The notes under the pieces were generated by a model. The model was not told the DNA's origin. It made no database searches and saw only the letters and a program-made list of their open reading frames with translations. A stretch of 51,633 bases of DNA from Alphaproteobacteria bacterium (lineage in GTDB: Bacteria; Pseudomonadota; Alphaproteobacteria; CAAHEQ01; UBA3637): positions 1-51,633 of the forward strand of contig JAGCKR010000068.1 in the NCBI GenBank assembly GCA_017647405.1, written 5' to 3'. The stretch's first letter is position 1; each line of letters opens with the position of its first letter. Shown in pieces: positions 24,914 through 34,445 of the stretch. The position numbers and the translations under genes are program-made.

Positions 24914-26512
24914 TTAATTACGCAAATTCCTTATTTTTTCAATTAAAGCATTGGTTGAAGAATCATGTTTAAGTTTTTGTTTTTTATTAAGTAATTCTGG
25001 CAAAACGGCTTTTGCTAATTGTTTGCCGAGTTCAACGCCAAATTGATCAAAACTGTTTACTTGCCAGATAACACCTTGAACAAAAACCTTATGTTCATAA
25101 AGAGCGATAAGGCGTCCCAATGCTTTAGGCGTCATTTTTTCAAATAAAAGAGTATTGCTGGGTCTATTTCCCGTAAATGTTTTAAAAGGAATCAGCTCTT
25201 CATCAACACCTTCGGCTTTTAATTCTTCGGCTGTTTTTCCTTTCATTAAGGCTTCTGATTGCGCAATCACATTTGCAAGCAAAATATCATGATGTAATCC
25301 GGTTTCATTTAAAGAATAAATCGGAGCAATAAAATCAGCCGGCACCATATGGGTCCCTTGATGGATTAATTGATAGAAAGAATGTTGACCATTTGTGCCT
25401 GCTGTTCCAAATAAGATTGGTCCTGTTGAATAGTCAACCGGTTTCCCGTTCTTTTTAACGCTTTTCCCATTACTTTCCATATCAAGTTGTTGTAAATAAA
25501 GCGGTAATTTATCCAAATATTGATCATAAGGTAAAACGGCGTAACTTTCAGCCCCCAGATATGTTGTATTCCAAATGCCCATTAAAGCCAAAATAACCGG
25601 TAAATTTTTATCAAAAGAAGTTTCTTTGAAATGCATATCCATTTCATGAGCGCCTTCTAATAATTCGATAAATCCGTCATACCCAATGCCAATCATGAGT
25701 GATAATCCAATAGCGGACCAAAGGGAATATCTGCCGCCAACAAAATCCCAAAAAACAAACATGTTTTTGGTGTCGATACCAAAAGCTTTCACCGCTTTTG
25801 TATTTGTTGAAACAGCAACAAAGTGATTTTTTGTTGCTTTTTCACCCAAATGAACGCTGAGCCAATCTTTTGCCGTTTGTGCATTTGTCATTGTTTCTTG
25901 CGTTGTAAATGTTTTGGATGAAACAATGAATAATGTTGTTTCCGGATCGCATTTATTAAGCGTTTGCGTAATATCGGTTCCATCAACATTTGAAACGAAA
26001 TGAAAATTAAGTTTTGAAGTTGTGTAAAAACCAAGGGCTTCTAATGCCATTTTAGGGCCAAGATCCGAACCACCGATACCGATATTCACAATATCTTTAA
26101 TCTCTTTTCCTGTGGCACCTTTCCATTTGCCTGAGCGAACTTTATCTGAAAAAGCATGCATTTGGTCCAAAACTTTATTAATTTCAGGCATCACATCTTT
26201 TCCATCCACATAGATTGGCGTGTTGCTTCTGTTTCTTAAAGCAATATGTAACACCGGTCGATTTTCCGTTGTATTAATGCGTTTGCCTTCAAACATATCT
26301 GAAATAGCTTCTTTTAAACAGGCTTCATCAGTTAGTTTTAATAATAATGAAAAAGTTTCATCCGTAATTTTATTTTTAGAATAATCCAGCAGCATATCTT
26401 GAAATTCAGCATGGAATTTATTAAAACGTTGAGGATCGTTTTCAAAAAGGTCTTTTAAATGTGTTTGATCAATTACTTTTTTATGGTTCAATAAATCATT
26501 ATAAATAGTCAT
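24914..26512 (-). CDS. pgi: glucose-6-phosphate isomerase
   Basis: A 532-residue enzyme that interconverts glucose-6-phosphate and fructose-6-phosphate. Two SIS-type sugar-binding domains: [19 protein letters not shown] and [15 protein letters not shown] bind the phosphate, and PGI signatures [12 protein letters not shown] and [10 protein letters not shown] are present near residues 265 and 490. Length is typical for the long bacterial form. GGAG lies upstream of the ATG, and the gene follows the small lipoprotein gene after three bases, so lspA, the lipoprotein and pgi form one transcript. Confidence 0.96.
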   Translation of the reverse strand: MTIYNDLLNHKKVIDQTHLKDLFENDPQRFNKFHAEFQDMLLDYSKNKITDETFSLLLKLTDEACLKEAISDMFEGKRINTTENRPVLHIALRNRSNTPIYVDGKDVMPEINKVLDQMHAFSDKVRSGKWKGATGKEIKDIVNIGIGGSDLGPKMALEALGFYTTSKLNFHFVSNVDGTDITQTLNKCDPETTLFIVSSKTFTTQETMTNAQTAKDWLSVHLGEKATKNHFVAVSTNTKAVKAFGIDTKNMFVFWDFVGGRYSLWSAIGLSLMIGIGYDGFIELLEGAHEMDMHFKETSFDKNLPVILALMGIWNTTYLGAESYAVLPYDQYLDKLPLYLQQLDMESNGKSVKKNGKPVDYSTGPILFGTAGTNGQHSFYQLIHQGTHMVPADFIAPIYSLNETGLHHDILLANVIAQSEALMKGKTAEELKAEGVDEELIPFKTFTGNRPSNTLLFEKMTPKALGRLIALYEHKVFVQGVIWQVNSFDQFGVELGKQLAKAVLPELLNKKQKLKHDSSTNALIEKIRNLRN

Positions 26513-26515
26513 CTC

Positions 26516-26695
26516 TTACTCCGTTGGTAAAGATTGTTGAGTTGTTTGAGCCGGCATTTTAGGCAAAACAAAAAATTCTGGAGGCATCACTATTGATTTC
26601 CCGTTAACAACTTGAGTTGGTGCCAAAGGCGGTTTTTTTTGCGCACAAGCAGCTGTTAAACATAAACAAAGGCAAACAAAGATGAATTTTTTCAT
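26516..26695 (-). CDS. small lipoprotein, DUF3035/BamF-like
   Basis: A 59-residue lipoprotein between lspA (three bases upstream) and pgi. The signal peptide MKKFIFVCLCLCLTAAC ends in lipobox LTAAC (Cys17). The mature peptide is Pro-rich and includes IVMPPEFFVLPKMP, which resembles the P-P-x-F-x-L-P-x-P signature of DUF3035 proteins (BamF of alphaproteobacterial outer-membrane assembly); genes of that family often follow lspA in Alphaproteobacteria. At 59 residues it is much shorter than usual, so it would be a minimal version. The lipoprotein assignment is firm, the BamF link is inference. Confidence 0.7.
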   Translation of the reverse strand: MKKFIFVCLCLCLTAACAQKKPPLAPTQVVNGKSIVMPPEFFVLPKMPAQTTQQSLPTE

Positions 26696-26698
26696 TTT

Positions 26699-27187
26699 TT
26701 AATCCTCTTCTTTTTTAAAAAATATTTGAATAAAAATAATAAAGGCACCAAGACAAATAAATGAATCTGCTAAATTAAATGCCGGCCAATGGGATGAATT
26801 TAGGTGAAAATCCAAAAAGTCGACCACATATCCCAATCGTACTCTATCGATAATATTGGCAAGAGCACCACCTAAAACAAGTGACAGTCCCACATTTATT
26901 TTCACGTCTTTTTCTTTTCTCATCCAAAAGAAAACACCTGAGCAAATCAAAAGGCCCATGCCGGCTAAAATTAAATGGCCATAGGCACTTGTGTTATAAA
27001 ATAAAGAAAAGCTGACGCCTTTATTAAATGTTAAAAAGAAATTAAAAAAGGATGTTACAAAAACAGGTTTATGCAGTTGTAATATATCTAACGCCCACAA
27101 CTTTGTTATTTGATCTAACAAAAAGGCAACTAGTGCAATATTAAAGAGCAAAAAAGGTTTTTGTTTTTTCAATTCATTATCCGGCAT
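26699..27187 (-). CDS. lspA: lipoprotein signal peptidase (signal peptidase II)
   Basis: A 162-residue inner-membrane aspartyl protease that removes signal peptides from prolipoproteins after lipidation. Four membrane helices; catalytic Asp114 in GGALANIIDRVRLGYVVDFLDF and Asp141 in WPAFNLADS are at the usual positions, with NKGVSFSLF as the third conserved block. AAGGAT precedes the ATG. It is first in the lspA-lipoprotein-pgi transcript. Several of its likely substrates are encoded in this window. Confidence 0.96.
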   Translation of the reverse strand: MPDNELKKQKPFLLFNIALVAFLLDQITKLWALDILQLHKPVFVTSFFNFFLTFNKGVSFSLFYNTSAYGHLILAGMGLLICSGVFFWMRKEKDVKINVGLSLVLGGALANIIDRVRLGYVVDFLDFHLNSSHWPAFNLADSFICLGAFIIFIQIFFKKEED

Positions 27188-27215
27188 TTGGAAAATCCTT
27201 TCATTAAGTTAATTA

Positions 27216-27244
27216 GTTATAATATAAGATTTTTAAAATGTCAT
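27216..27244 (-). promoter_or_regulatory. promoter of the lspA operon
   Basis: On the minus strand ATGACA (27239-27244), 17-base spacer, TATAAC (27216-27221). It shares the 102-base divergent region with the pentapeptide gene. Confidence 0.5.
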
Positions 27245-27274
27245 CTTTTTTTTTATTTCATTTTTAAATTTCTG

Positions 27275-27283
27275 TGATATAAT
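27275..27283 (+). promoter_or_regulatory. extended -10 promoter of the pentapeptide-VirD4 unit
   Basis: TGATATAAT at 27275-27283 (TGn plus consensus TATAAT), without a clear -35. The predicted start of transcription falls at about 27290, the A of the ATG, so the mRNA may be leaderless. Confidence 0.5.
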
Positions 27284-27289
27284 ATTTAT

Positions 27290-28345
27290 ATGACAACACA
27301 AATAAAACGACCAGAAAAAAAATTTCAAGATGTTAAAGTAACGGAAGAAGATATTGCTTTATTTACTTTAGGCATTGATAAAAAAGAATTTCTTTTGCCG
27401 TCTGAGCGCAAAAGCTATCTTACTGATCCCAGAGCTGTTTCTTTGGTAGAGGATATTAAAGCCGGCAAAATCGTTAGTAATAAAGATTATCGTGGCATCA
27501 ATTTAAAAGGGGCGGATATTTCCGGTGCTGATTTTACGGGATGCGATTTTTCAAGGGCTTGTTTTTTTGAAACAAATGCTTCCGATTGTTGTTTTAAAGG
27601 GGCTAAATTTAATGATGCCTATATTGAAAGCACTGATTTAACTAATGCTATTTTTGAAGATGTATCCCTTAAACGCGTTTTTTTAAGGAATAACCAAGTT
27701 GATGAAACTTATTTTGATGAAAAGGCGCAAAAATATTTTTCAGATTTTGATAAGTTTTTATCTTTGGTTGAAAGCGGGAAAATTGATATCAGAACACTCA
27801 CAAAAAGTGAATTAATGTCTGTTGATATCAGAAGAATTGATTTAACAAAAGTTGATTTACTTGGTATTGACTTATCTCAATTTAGTTTAGATGGTGTTAA
27901 TTTATGTGGAACATATATAGATCCAAAACAACTTTTAAGTTTGGGTTCTTTGCAAAAAAGATATTATGATTTAAGACGAACAAAAGATAAAAAAAGAAAG
28001 CAGATGGAAGAAGCTTTATTACAAGAAAAGGAAGAAGCTCTTCGATTATTTGGACTAAGGCAAGAAAAAGAAAGGGTTCAGGCAATCATTGTTCCTAAAA
28101 AACCGTCTAAAAAAGAAGTTTTACCAGATGGATATGTTTTATGGCCCAAAGGACAGATAGAAGAAACAAAACCTGAGGGATTTGAAGCAACAATTGTTGA
28201 AACACCGGTTGAAGTGATGCCGATTGTTGTAGGCCAACAACAAGAAAGTTCTCTGGAAGAGATAAATACAAGGGGTGAAACGGCTAAAAAAATTATTTCC
28301 AAACCTAGGGAAATGCAAAAAACAAACACAAAAACGAAGGGGTAA
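27290..28345 (+). CDS. pentapeptide-repeat protein with coiled coil
   Basis: A 351-residue soluble protein. Residues about 68-125 contain pentapeptide repeats of the A(D/N)LxX kind (INLKGADISGADFTGCDFSR, FKGAKFNDAYIESTDLTNAI), a second short block lies at about 180-205 (IDLTKVDLLGIDLSQFSLDG), and residues 225-265 are a highly charged predicted coiled coil. The C-terminal 80 residues are Pro/Glu/Lys-rich and probably disordered. Such right-handed beta helices mediate protein contacts. No ribosome binding site is visible before the ATG. Only one base separates its stop from the VirD4-type gene, so the two are almost certainly functionally linked, perhaps as adaptor or substrate of the ATPase. 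Confidence 0.85.
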   Translation: MTTQIKRPEKKFQDVKVTEEDIALFTLGIDKKEFLLPSERKSYLTDPRAVSLVEDIKAGKIVSNKDYRGINLKGADISGADFTGCDFSRACFFETNASDCCFKGAKFNDAYIESTDLTNAIFEDVSLKRVFLRNNQVDETYFDEKAQKYFSDFDKFLSLVESGKIDIRTLTKSELMSVDIRRIDLTKVDLLGIDLSQFSLDGVNLCGTYIDPKQLLSLGSLQKRYYDLRRTKDKKRKQMEEALLQEKEEALRLFGLRQEKERVQAIIVPKKPSKKEVLPDGYVLWPKGQIEETKPEGFEATIVETPVEVMPIVVGQQQESSLEEINTRGETAKKIISKPREMQKTNTKTKG

Positions 28346-28346
28346 G

Positions 28347-30566
28347 ATGAGAGGACTTGATTTTTTAAAACCTAAAAAATTTGCCATGAACTGCATCAAG
28401 TGGTGGTTTTGGCGTGCCCTTATTGGTATCTTGATTTTTTGGTCTGTATTAACTTTTTTTATTCCGTTTTCAAATGTTATAGCCAATCAGTTTTCAACTG
28501 AAAGTTGGGTGTATCTTTGGGATTATGTTTGGGATGTTACTTCCGGTAATTTGCTCCGGCCATTTAAAGGCTATTTTAATTGGTTGAAGTTATATATGTT
28601 TCAAGAGCCTTTGCATATCACCTGGACCAGCTATTTTGCGTGGAGAATTTTACTTTTTCCAACCTTTTTGTTTTTGGGTTATGAATTTATGTTATTTATT
28701 CTCAACCCTTTCTTTTTGGCACCGCAAATTTTTGGGGATGGTAGAGAAGCCATTGAAGAAGATGTTAAAAAATGCGGTCTGCTTGACGGGCAACATTTAT
28801 TTTTAGGTCTTTTTAACGGCAAAAAGATGAAACTGCCTGATACCCGATCTGTTTTTTGTATCGGATGTCCTTCATCGGGGAAAACAACGGGCGTTATTAT
28901 TCCGGCTATTTTAGAAGAAAAAGAATCAAGTGTTATTGTTCATGATCCTAAAGGGGAAATTGCTCAATTAACAAGTGGTTATCGGGCAACGCTGGGTCCT
29001 GTTTTTATGCTTAATTGGATGGGTAAAGATGATCCTGATAAAAATATTCGTTGGCCGTCATGGAATCCGATTGGGGAAGGGAATTTGCCATCTCTGGCCG
29101 GTGGTCGGGAAGGGTATATTGATACACTTGTTTCTTATTTGATCCCGGACGGACCAACTGGTACGGACCCATACTGGGTGAAAACAGGGCGTGGTTGTTT
29201 AACAGGGTTAACGGGATATTTATGCGGTAAGGTTGATCAAGCTAAAGCCAATGATTATTTTATTTATCGTCTTCAAAATAACCAAATGGATGAGGATGAT
29301 TATGAAATATTGGGTTCTTATTATGATTCCATGCGCGATTTTGATGAAGTTGAAAAAGCGCGTCTTCATGTTAAAAATAAAACATTAACATTGGATAATT
29401 ATTTGCCCATTGGGTCTTGGGATTTAATTCCGGATTCTTGGCGGGGAATGGATGCTTGCTTTGCCATGCTTTTGGATATTATTAATAATGCACAAATTCA
29501 AGCCAACCACCAAATTTCACTAAAACAAAAACAGCAAGATATGAGCGCTATGGATATGGATGCTTGGCAAATGATTTTTGAAAAAATCGTTTTGGAAACA
29601 GCCTATTATGGTTATGGCAGAAGATCTTTATTAGAGCTTAATCAAGTTTTAACCTTACCGGATAAACAAAGGGGATCTGTTGTGTCAATGGCGCTTTCCG
29701 GTATTAATATTTTTAAAAATGCTGCCGTTCGTCATCATACCTCTATGAATGATTTTAATTATGAGCAATTACGAGGAATGAAAAATGAAAAAACCGGAAA
29801 ATATGAACCGGTTACTGTTTATATGTCTGTTCCGTTTTCGGATTTAAATGCTTGTGTTTTATTAAGCAGTTTATTTATTAACATGGCAACGCAATATTTG
29901 ATGGAATTTGGCCCGAATGAAGGTGGAACCGGTCCATGTCCGGCCAGTTTTATTTTAGATGAATTCCATCATATGCCTTCTTTAACAAGTATAACGGATG
30001 GGATTGTTTTTGGTCGTTCTAAATCAAATAAATTCCTTGTTTGCGTTCAAGATTGGCATCAAATTAAAGTTAAATATGATCAGGAAACAGTTGATGTTTT
30101 AATCAGTGCGGTTGCCGCCAAATTGATTAAGCGTCATAATAATCCGGAAACGCGGGGACCTCTTTTAAAAGGGTTAGAAACGTTAACAAAAGTGATTCCC
30201 TCATACAGTTCAAAAAGAAGCTTTTTAATTGATGTATCCGGTCCGTTAATCCCAACGGCCAAAAGTAAAATGGGATTTAACTTATGGTGGGATTTAAAAC
30301 GCTCTGTTAAAAAGAAAGCCGATGGGGTTGTTGGTGGTTCCGGTATATTATCGATGGCACCAGGGAAACAGCTTCTTTTATATGCCGGTCATTTGGATCG
30401 ACCGATTAGAGCTGAAACACCTCTTTGCTTTAAACATCCGGAATATAAGAAGCTGACTTCAATGAAACCAGCTCCGAAAATACCAGATTATATTGTTAGA
30501 AAAGCCGACCAAATGCAAACAATTGGGCAAATTCAATTCAAACCGATTATAGAAGAAGATCAGTAA
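28347..30566 (+). CDS. VirD4/TraG-type IV secretion coupling ATPase
   Basis: A 739-residue protein of the type IV coupling family. Two hydrophobic regions in the first 125 residues form the membrane anchor; then the RecA-like ATPase with Walker A GCPSSGKT (173-180), the VHDPKGE box, and Walker B FILDEFHHMP near residue 540. Such hexameric ATPases recruit DNA or protein substrates to a type IV secretion channel. The ATG at 28347 is chosen because AAGGGG precedes it and the preceding gene stops one base earlier; a longer frame from 28275 overlaps that gene. No other secretion gene is in this window, so the channel must be encoded elsewhere or be absent. The 3' end overlaps the convergent lipoprotein gene by seven bases. 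Confidence 0.92.
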   Translation: MRGLDFLKPKKFAMNCIKWWFWRALIGILIFWSVLTFFIPFSNVIANQFSTESWVYLWDYVWDVTSGNLLRPFKGYFNWLKLYMFQEPLHITWTSYFAWRILLFPTFLFLGYEFMLFILNPFFLAPQIFGDGREAIEEDVKKCGLLDGQHLFLGLFNGKKMKLPDTRSVFCIGCPSSGKTTGVIIPAILEEKESSVIVHDPKGEIAQLTSGYRATLGPVFMLNWMGKDDPDKNIRWPSWNPIGEGNLPSLAGGREGYIDTLVSYLIPDGPTGTDPYWVKTGRGCLTGLTGYLCGKVDQAKANDYFIYRLQNNQMDEDDYEILGSYYDSMRDFDEVEKARLHVKNKTLTLDNYLPIGSWDLIPDSWRGMDACFAMLLDIINNAQIQANHQISLKQKQQDMSAMDMDAWQMIFEKIVLETAYYGYGRRSLLELNQVLTLPDKQRGSVVSMALSGINIFKNAAVRHHTSMNDFNYEQLRGMKNEKTGKYEPVTVYMSVPFSDLNACVLLSSLFINMATQYLMEFGPNEGGTGPCPASFILDEFHHMPSLTSITDGIVFGRSKSNKFLVCVQDWHQIKVKYDQETVDVLISAVAAKLIKRHNNPETRGPLLKGLETLTKVIPSYSSKRSFLIDVSGPLIPTAKSKMGFNLWWDLKRSVKKKADGVVGGSGILSMAPGKQLLLYAGHLDRPIRAETPLCFKHPEYKKLTSMKPAPKIPDYIVRKADQMQTIGQIQFKPIIEEDQ

Positions 30567-31300
30567 TCCAGTTTATATGTATGGCAGTTATCATGTGTCA
30601 TCCCTTTTACTTCTTTAATGGATATTTTTTTGGGATTATATAAATTTGTAATATATCTTTCTGTCATACTTCTTGTGACAATTTTATCAGCTGAACCGAT
30701 ATAGTGAATTTGAGGGGTTGCAGCAACAAAGGATTTGTTAACAAAATCTTTATTCTTAATTTTATCTAAATTATTTTGTCTCTCATATGATCGAATATCT
30801 AAAACACCGGCAACACTGATAATTTGTTTTGCTTTGCCATATTTTTGGGCCAAATAAAAAGCAATCGGCGTAGCATCATCATAGGCAACAAATTCGATAT
30901 TTGATGGGGTATATTTTTTTATAAAAAATAAGGAAAGCTCATATATTTCATTTAAGATTTCCGGGTTATATCTTTCTTTTTGCCAAATATCACTGTTTGT
31001 GCAAACTTTATTTTTTAAATATTGGCAAGGTCTGGTTAACACAATAATATTATCTGATTGATCTTTTTCAGCCAACAATAATGCCATTGGTTTATCAGGA
31101 TTAGGTTTACCGGAACCTTCCAGATAAAACCGAAGCGTTTTTTTTGACTTTATTCCTTCTTTTTCCCAAGTTAAAAAATTCATTTTTTCCGTTTCAACAA
31201 TTCTTTCTTGAAAACCAACGGGGGTTTTGGGAATTGAAGAGCAGGCAGAAAGCAAGAAAGAAAACCCAAGTGCGCATAAAAAACGTTTCTTAAATGTCAT
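30560..31300 (-). CDS. alpha/beta-hydrolase-like lipoprotein with altered nucleophile
   Basis: A 246-residue lipoprotein: signal peptide ending in LLSAC (Cys20). The remaining protein has the order of an alpha/beta hydrolase: RFYLEGSGKP near 57-66 (oxyanion region), strand IEFVAYDDATPIAFYLAQKYG (about 135-155), ISVAGVLD, HYIGSADKIV with the expected acid near 205, and GMTHDNC with a possible catalytic His near 236. In related exported hydrolases the strand-helix turn reads G-Y-S-G-G; here it is A-Y-D-D-A, so Asp141 replaces the Ser nucleophile. It may be a pseudoenzyme or use another chemistry. The start overlaps addA by 11 bases, so it is the last gene of the tsaE-addA transcript. Confidence 0.7.
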   Translation of the reverse strand: MTFKKRFLCALGFSFLLSACSSIPKTPVGFQERIVETEKMNFLTWEKEGIKSKKTLRFYLEGSGKPNPDKPMALLLAEKDQSDNIIVLTRPCQYLKNKVCTNSDIWQKERYNPEILNEIYELSLFFIKKYTPSNIEFVAYDDATPIAFYLAQKYGKAKQIISVAGVLDIRSYERQNNLDKIKNKDFVNKSFVAATPQIHYIGSADKIVTRSMTERYITNLYNPKKISIKEVKGMTHDNCHTYKLDY

Positions 31301-34300
31301 ATTTTGTTAACTCCATTAATGATAAATTTTCTGTCCAAAGCAAATAAGTTTTTATCATCTTATCAGGGAAAATTTTATTTAGCAACTCTTTATACAGTCG
31401 CATTTGTTTTTTATATGCAGGGGGCACAAAATTTTCATGTGTCGGTACATGTTTACCTGATTTAAAATCAACAATTAAAACAGCTTGTTCAGTAATAACC
31501 AATCGGTCGATTTGCCCTGAAACAACTTGTTCATCAACAACGCCAACAATGGGAACTTCAGCTTTTGATTCTTTTGAAAACAAATGTTTGCAATCTTCTT
31601 TTTCAAAGACATCGAATAAATTTTCAGGGATATCCAATTCGGCTGGTTTAAGGCGATTGGCAACTTCTTTTCTTTTTTGCGGGGCAATATCCGGCAGATA
31701 TTGCAATAATTGGTGAATAAATGTTCCCCGTTTCATAGCCTGTGATCGATCTAAACCCAAAACGGTTTCCGTTTCAAAAACATCTTCATCCATTTTTGAC
31801 GGCATCAATGGTTTTGAAAGAGGGGTTTCTTGTATGGCATTTTGAAAAATAAAGGAAGGTAGTTCAATATGCTTGGCGCTCAACTGTTCTTTCTCTTTTA
31901 TATTTATTTCTTTTAATTGCGGTGAAGAAATGCGAATAATTTTGTCATCATCAGGGGTGATATCTTGTGGTAACGAAGAAAGAATAAGATCATACCAATT
32001 ATTTGTAACAGTTTGTTTTTTCTTCTTTTTATTATCCCAACCGCAAATATAAAGTCTGTCTTTTGCTCGAGTTAATGCAACATATAGCAACCGATTTGAT
32101 TCTTCAAGCTCTAAATTATTTAATCTGTCATAGAGCGTATCAATTTCTTCAGTTCGTAACGCTGCCGAAGCAATCCATAATGGTAATTGATTTTCGGTCC
32201 ATAAAAAAGTTTCTTTTGATCGTGGGATGCTTCTTGTATCAGGTAAAAAAACAATGTTTCCCTGCAATCCTTTTGAAGCATGAACCGTCATAATGCGAAC
32301 AGCATCAATCCCTGATTGATCTAAATCCCGTTTAATTTCAACTTTTCGCCCCATAATCCATTTTAAAAAGTTTTGTAGGGAAGGGATCTCTGTTTCTTCA
32401 AAGTGTAATGTTAAAGATAAAAATTCATCTAAGGCTTCATTTACTTCGTTACCCAATCTCTCAACAAAAGCTTTTCGCCCATTTAAAGGGCCTAAAAGAT
32501 AAGAAAAGAATTCAAAAACAGGCATTTTATCAGCTTGATTTAAAATAAGAGATAGTTTTTGGGCAATTTGAGGTTTTTCTTTTAAAACCTGTTGATAAAG
32601 AGATAATTCTTTTCGGTAATGCGCTAATTGAAACAGTTCTTCTTCGGAAACTTTAAACAGCGGGCTTTTTAACAAACAGGCTAAATTTAAATCATCTTCC
32701 GGCAATAAAACAAATCTGGCAACACTGATTAAATCTTGTACAGCAATATGTTCAGTTAAAATAATGCGATCCACCCCTGCAACCGGAACATTTTTTTCTT
32801 TGAGCGCTTGTACGAGTTCCGAAACGATTTTATTGCGACTTCGAACTAAAATCATAATATCTCCGGCTTCAACAGGTGTTCCTCTGGAGGGAAGTATTTC
32901 TTTGCCGATCATATCAGAAATTTTATTTGCAATTTTTTGCGCCAATTTAGTCACACTTGCCGGTGTTTTATTGGGTTCCGGGAAACCCCAATTTTCTAAA
33001 GGATCTTTTTCGACCCCTTCTTCCAAAGGCCAAATTTCAACCAATCCTCCATCTTGAGAACGAAAAGGTGTGTGAATGGCTTCTTCATCTTGGTTTAATA
33101 AACCTTGGCGGATTTTGGGATTTTGTAACGTAAGATTCACTAAATCCAAAACAGCTGCCGTTGAACGAAATGAAACGTTTAAAGGAACTGTTTCAAAATT
33201 TTTCTGAGCTATTTTAACTTGTTTTTCAAAAAAATGATGCATGCGCTCAAATTCATTTGGGTCAGCGCCTTGGAAACTATAAATTGATTGTTTTTTATCA
33301 CCGACTGCAAAAATGGTGCGCACTAAATCCGGCCGTGATCCGAGACCGGAAAAAAATTCTTCTGCAATTAAGCGGACAATTTCCCATTGATCGGGATTGG
33401 TATCTTGCGCTTCATCAATTAAAATATGGTCAATGCCACCATCTAATTTATAAAGAACCCACTGTGACATGCCGGATTTTTTAAGTAAATCACGGGTTAG
33501 TGAAATTAAATCAGAGTAATCTAAAAATGATTCTTCTTTTTTTAGTTTTTTATAGCGCTTTAAAATATGTGCAATAATGGAGGTGATGGCCAAAGTGAGT
33601 TCAATCAGGTCAAAAGCTTTTAATTTTTGAACTGTTTCATAAACTTTATGAGCTTCATCTTCTTCTTGATATTTTTTTAAAATGGTTTCATCTTTTGTCA
33701 GATATTTAAGTTTGAGTATATAAAAATCATCTATTTCAAAATACTCGTTTATAATTTGTTTTTTAGACGTATAATCCTCTATTTTAAAATATTTCTTTAA
33801 AGATATTTCCAGATTATTTTTTTCATAAAATGATGTTAATCGTTCATCTAATAAGGATTGATTTTGTAAAATCATATCAAAGATATTTTTGATAGCTTTT
33901 TCATGAAAATAATCACTTAAAAGACTAACCTTTTTTTTAAATTTCGGATGAATAAATGTTTCTAAAATAGCCTGATGCATTAAGGCATGAGATTTGGTTT
34001 CGTCAATAACCTCAAATTGGGGCGGAATGGCGGCCTCAATCGGGAACCGTTTTAAAACAGATTGGCAAAAACTATGAATCGTCATAATTTTAAGTCCGCC
34101 CGGTGTTTCCAAAACTTTCACGAATAAGGCTCTTGCAACAGAAAGCATTTCTTCGGTTGCAGGCAGTCCTTTTAAATCAAATAAAAGTTTTTTCAATTCT
34201 TCATCATCTGAAATAGCCCATTTTTTAAGTGTTGAAGTAATACGGTTGGCCATTTCGGCAGCGGCAGCTTTGGTGAATGTTAAACAAAGCAATCTTTCAG

Positions 34301-34445
34301 GTTCTGAACCTTGCAATAAAAGATTTAACACGCGATCAGTTAAAACTTTTGTTTTCCCTGAGCCGGCTGATGCTGAAACCCATACAGAATTTAAAGGATA
34401 GGCCGCTGTTTGCTGTTTTTTTGTAATCTCAGTCAATAAATCCAT
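31290..34445 (-). CDS. addA: double-strand break repair helicase-nuclease AddA
   Basis: A 1051-residue subunit of the AddAB complex, which unwinds and resects DNA ends to load RecA. UvrD-type superfamily 1 helicase: Walker A SASAGSGKT (24-32), CLTFTKAAAAEMANRI (motif Ia), ILIDEAQDTNPDQWE (motif II), DKKQSIYSFQGA (motif III), VMTVHASKGLQ-like motif V (IMTVHASKGLQGNIVFLP) and YVALTRAKDRLYICG (motif VI). The C-terminal RecB-like nuclease carries IVDFKSGK near residue 990. GGAGG at the end of addB serves as ribosome binding site. This is the alphaproteobacterial AddA type. Confidence 0.95.
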   Translation of the reverse strand: MDLLTEITKKQQTAAYPLNSVWVSASAGSGKTKVLTDRVLNLLLQGSEPERLLCLTFTKAAAAEMANRITSTLKKWAISDDEELKKLLFDLKGLPATEEMLSVARALFVKVLETPGGLKIMTIHSFCQSVLKRFPIEAAIPPQFEVIDETKSHALMHQAILETFIHPKFKKKVSLLSDYFHEKAIKNIFDMILQNQSLLDERLTSFYEKNNLEISLKKYFKIEDYTSKKQIINEYFEIDDFYILKLKYLTKDETILKKYQEEDEAHKVYETVQKLKAFDLIELTLAITSIIAHILKRYKKLKKEESFLDYSDLISLTRDLLKKSGMSQWVLYKLDGGIDHILIDEAQDTNPDQWEIVRLIAEEFFSGLGSRPDLVRTIFAVGDKKQSIYSFQGADPNEFERMHHFFEKQVKIAQKNFETVPLNVSFRSTAAVLDLVNLTLQNPKIRQGLLNQDEEAIHTPFRSQDGGLVEIWPLEEGVEKDPLENWGFPEPNKTPASVTKLAQKIANKISDMIGKEILPSRGTPVEAGDIMILVRSRNKIVSELVQALKEKNVPVAGVDRIILTEHIAVQDLISVARFVLLPEDDLNLACLLKSPLFKVSEEELFQLAHYRKELSLYQQVLKEKPQIAQKLSLILNQADKMPVFEFFSYLLGPLNGRKAFVERLGNEVNEALDEFLSLTLHFEETEIPSLQNFLKWIMGRKVEIKRDLDQSGIDAVRIMTVHASKGLQGNIVFLPDTRSIPRSKETFLWTENQLPLWIASAALRTEEIDTLYDRLNNLELEESNRLLYVALTRAKDRLYICGWDNKKKKKQTVTNNWYDLILSSLPQDITPDDDKIIRISSPQLKEINIKEKEQLSAKHIELPSFIFQNAIQETPLSKPLMPSKMDEDVFETETVLGLDRSQAMKRGTFIHQLLQYLPDIAPQKRKEVANRLKPAELDIPENLFDVFEKEDCKHLFSKESKAEVPIVGVVDEQVVSGQIDRLVITEQAVLIVDFKSGKHVPTHENFVPPAYKKQMRLYKELLNKIFPDKMIKTYLLWTENLSLMELTKYDI

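Noticed and set aside
28275..28346. Longer N-terminus for the VirD4-type ATPase
   Set aside because: It would overlap the pentapeptide gene by 71 bases in another frame; the ATG at 28347 has a good ribosome binding site.
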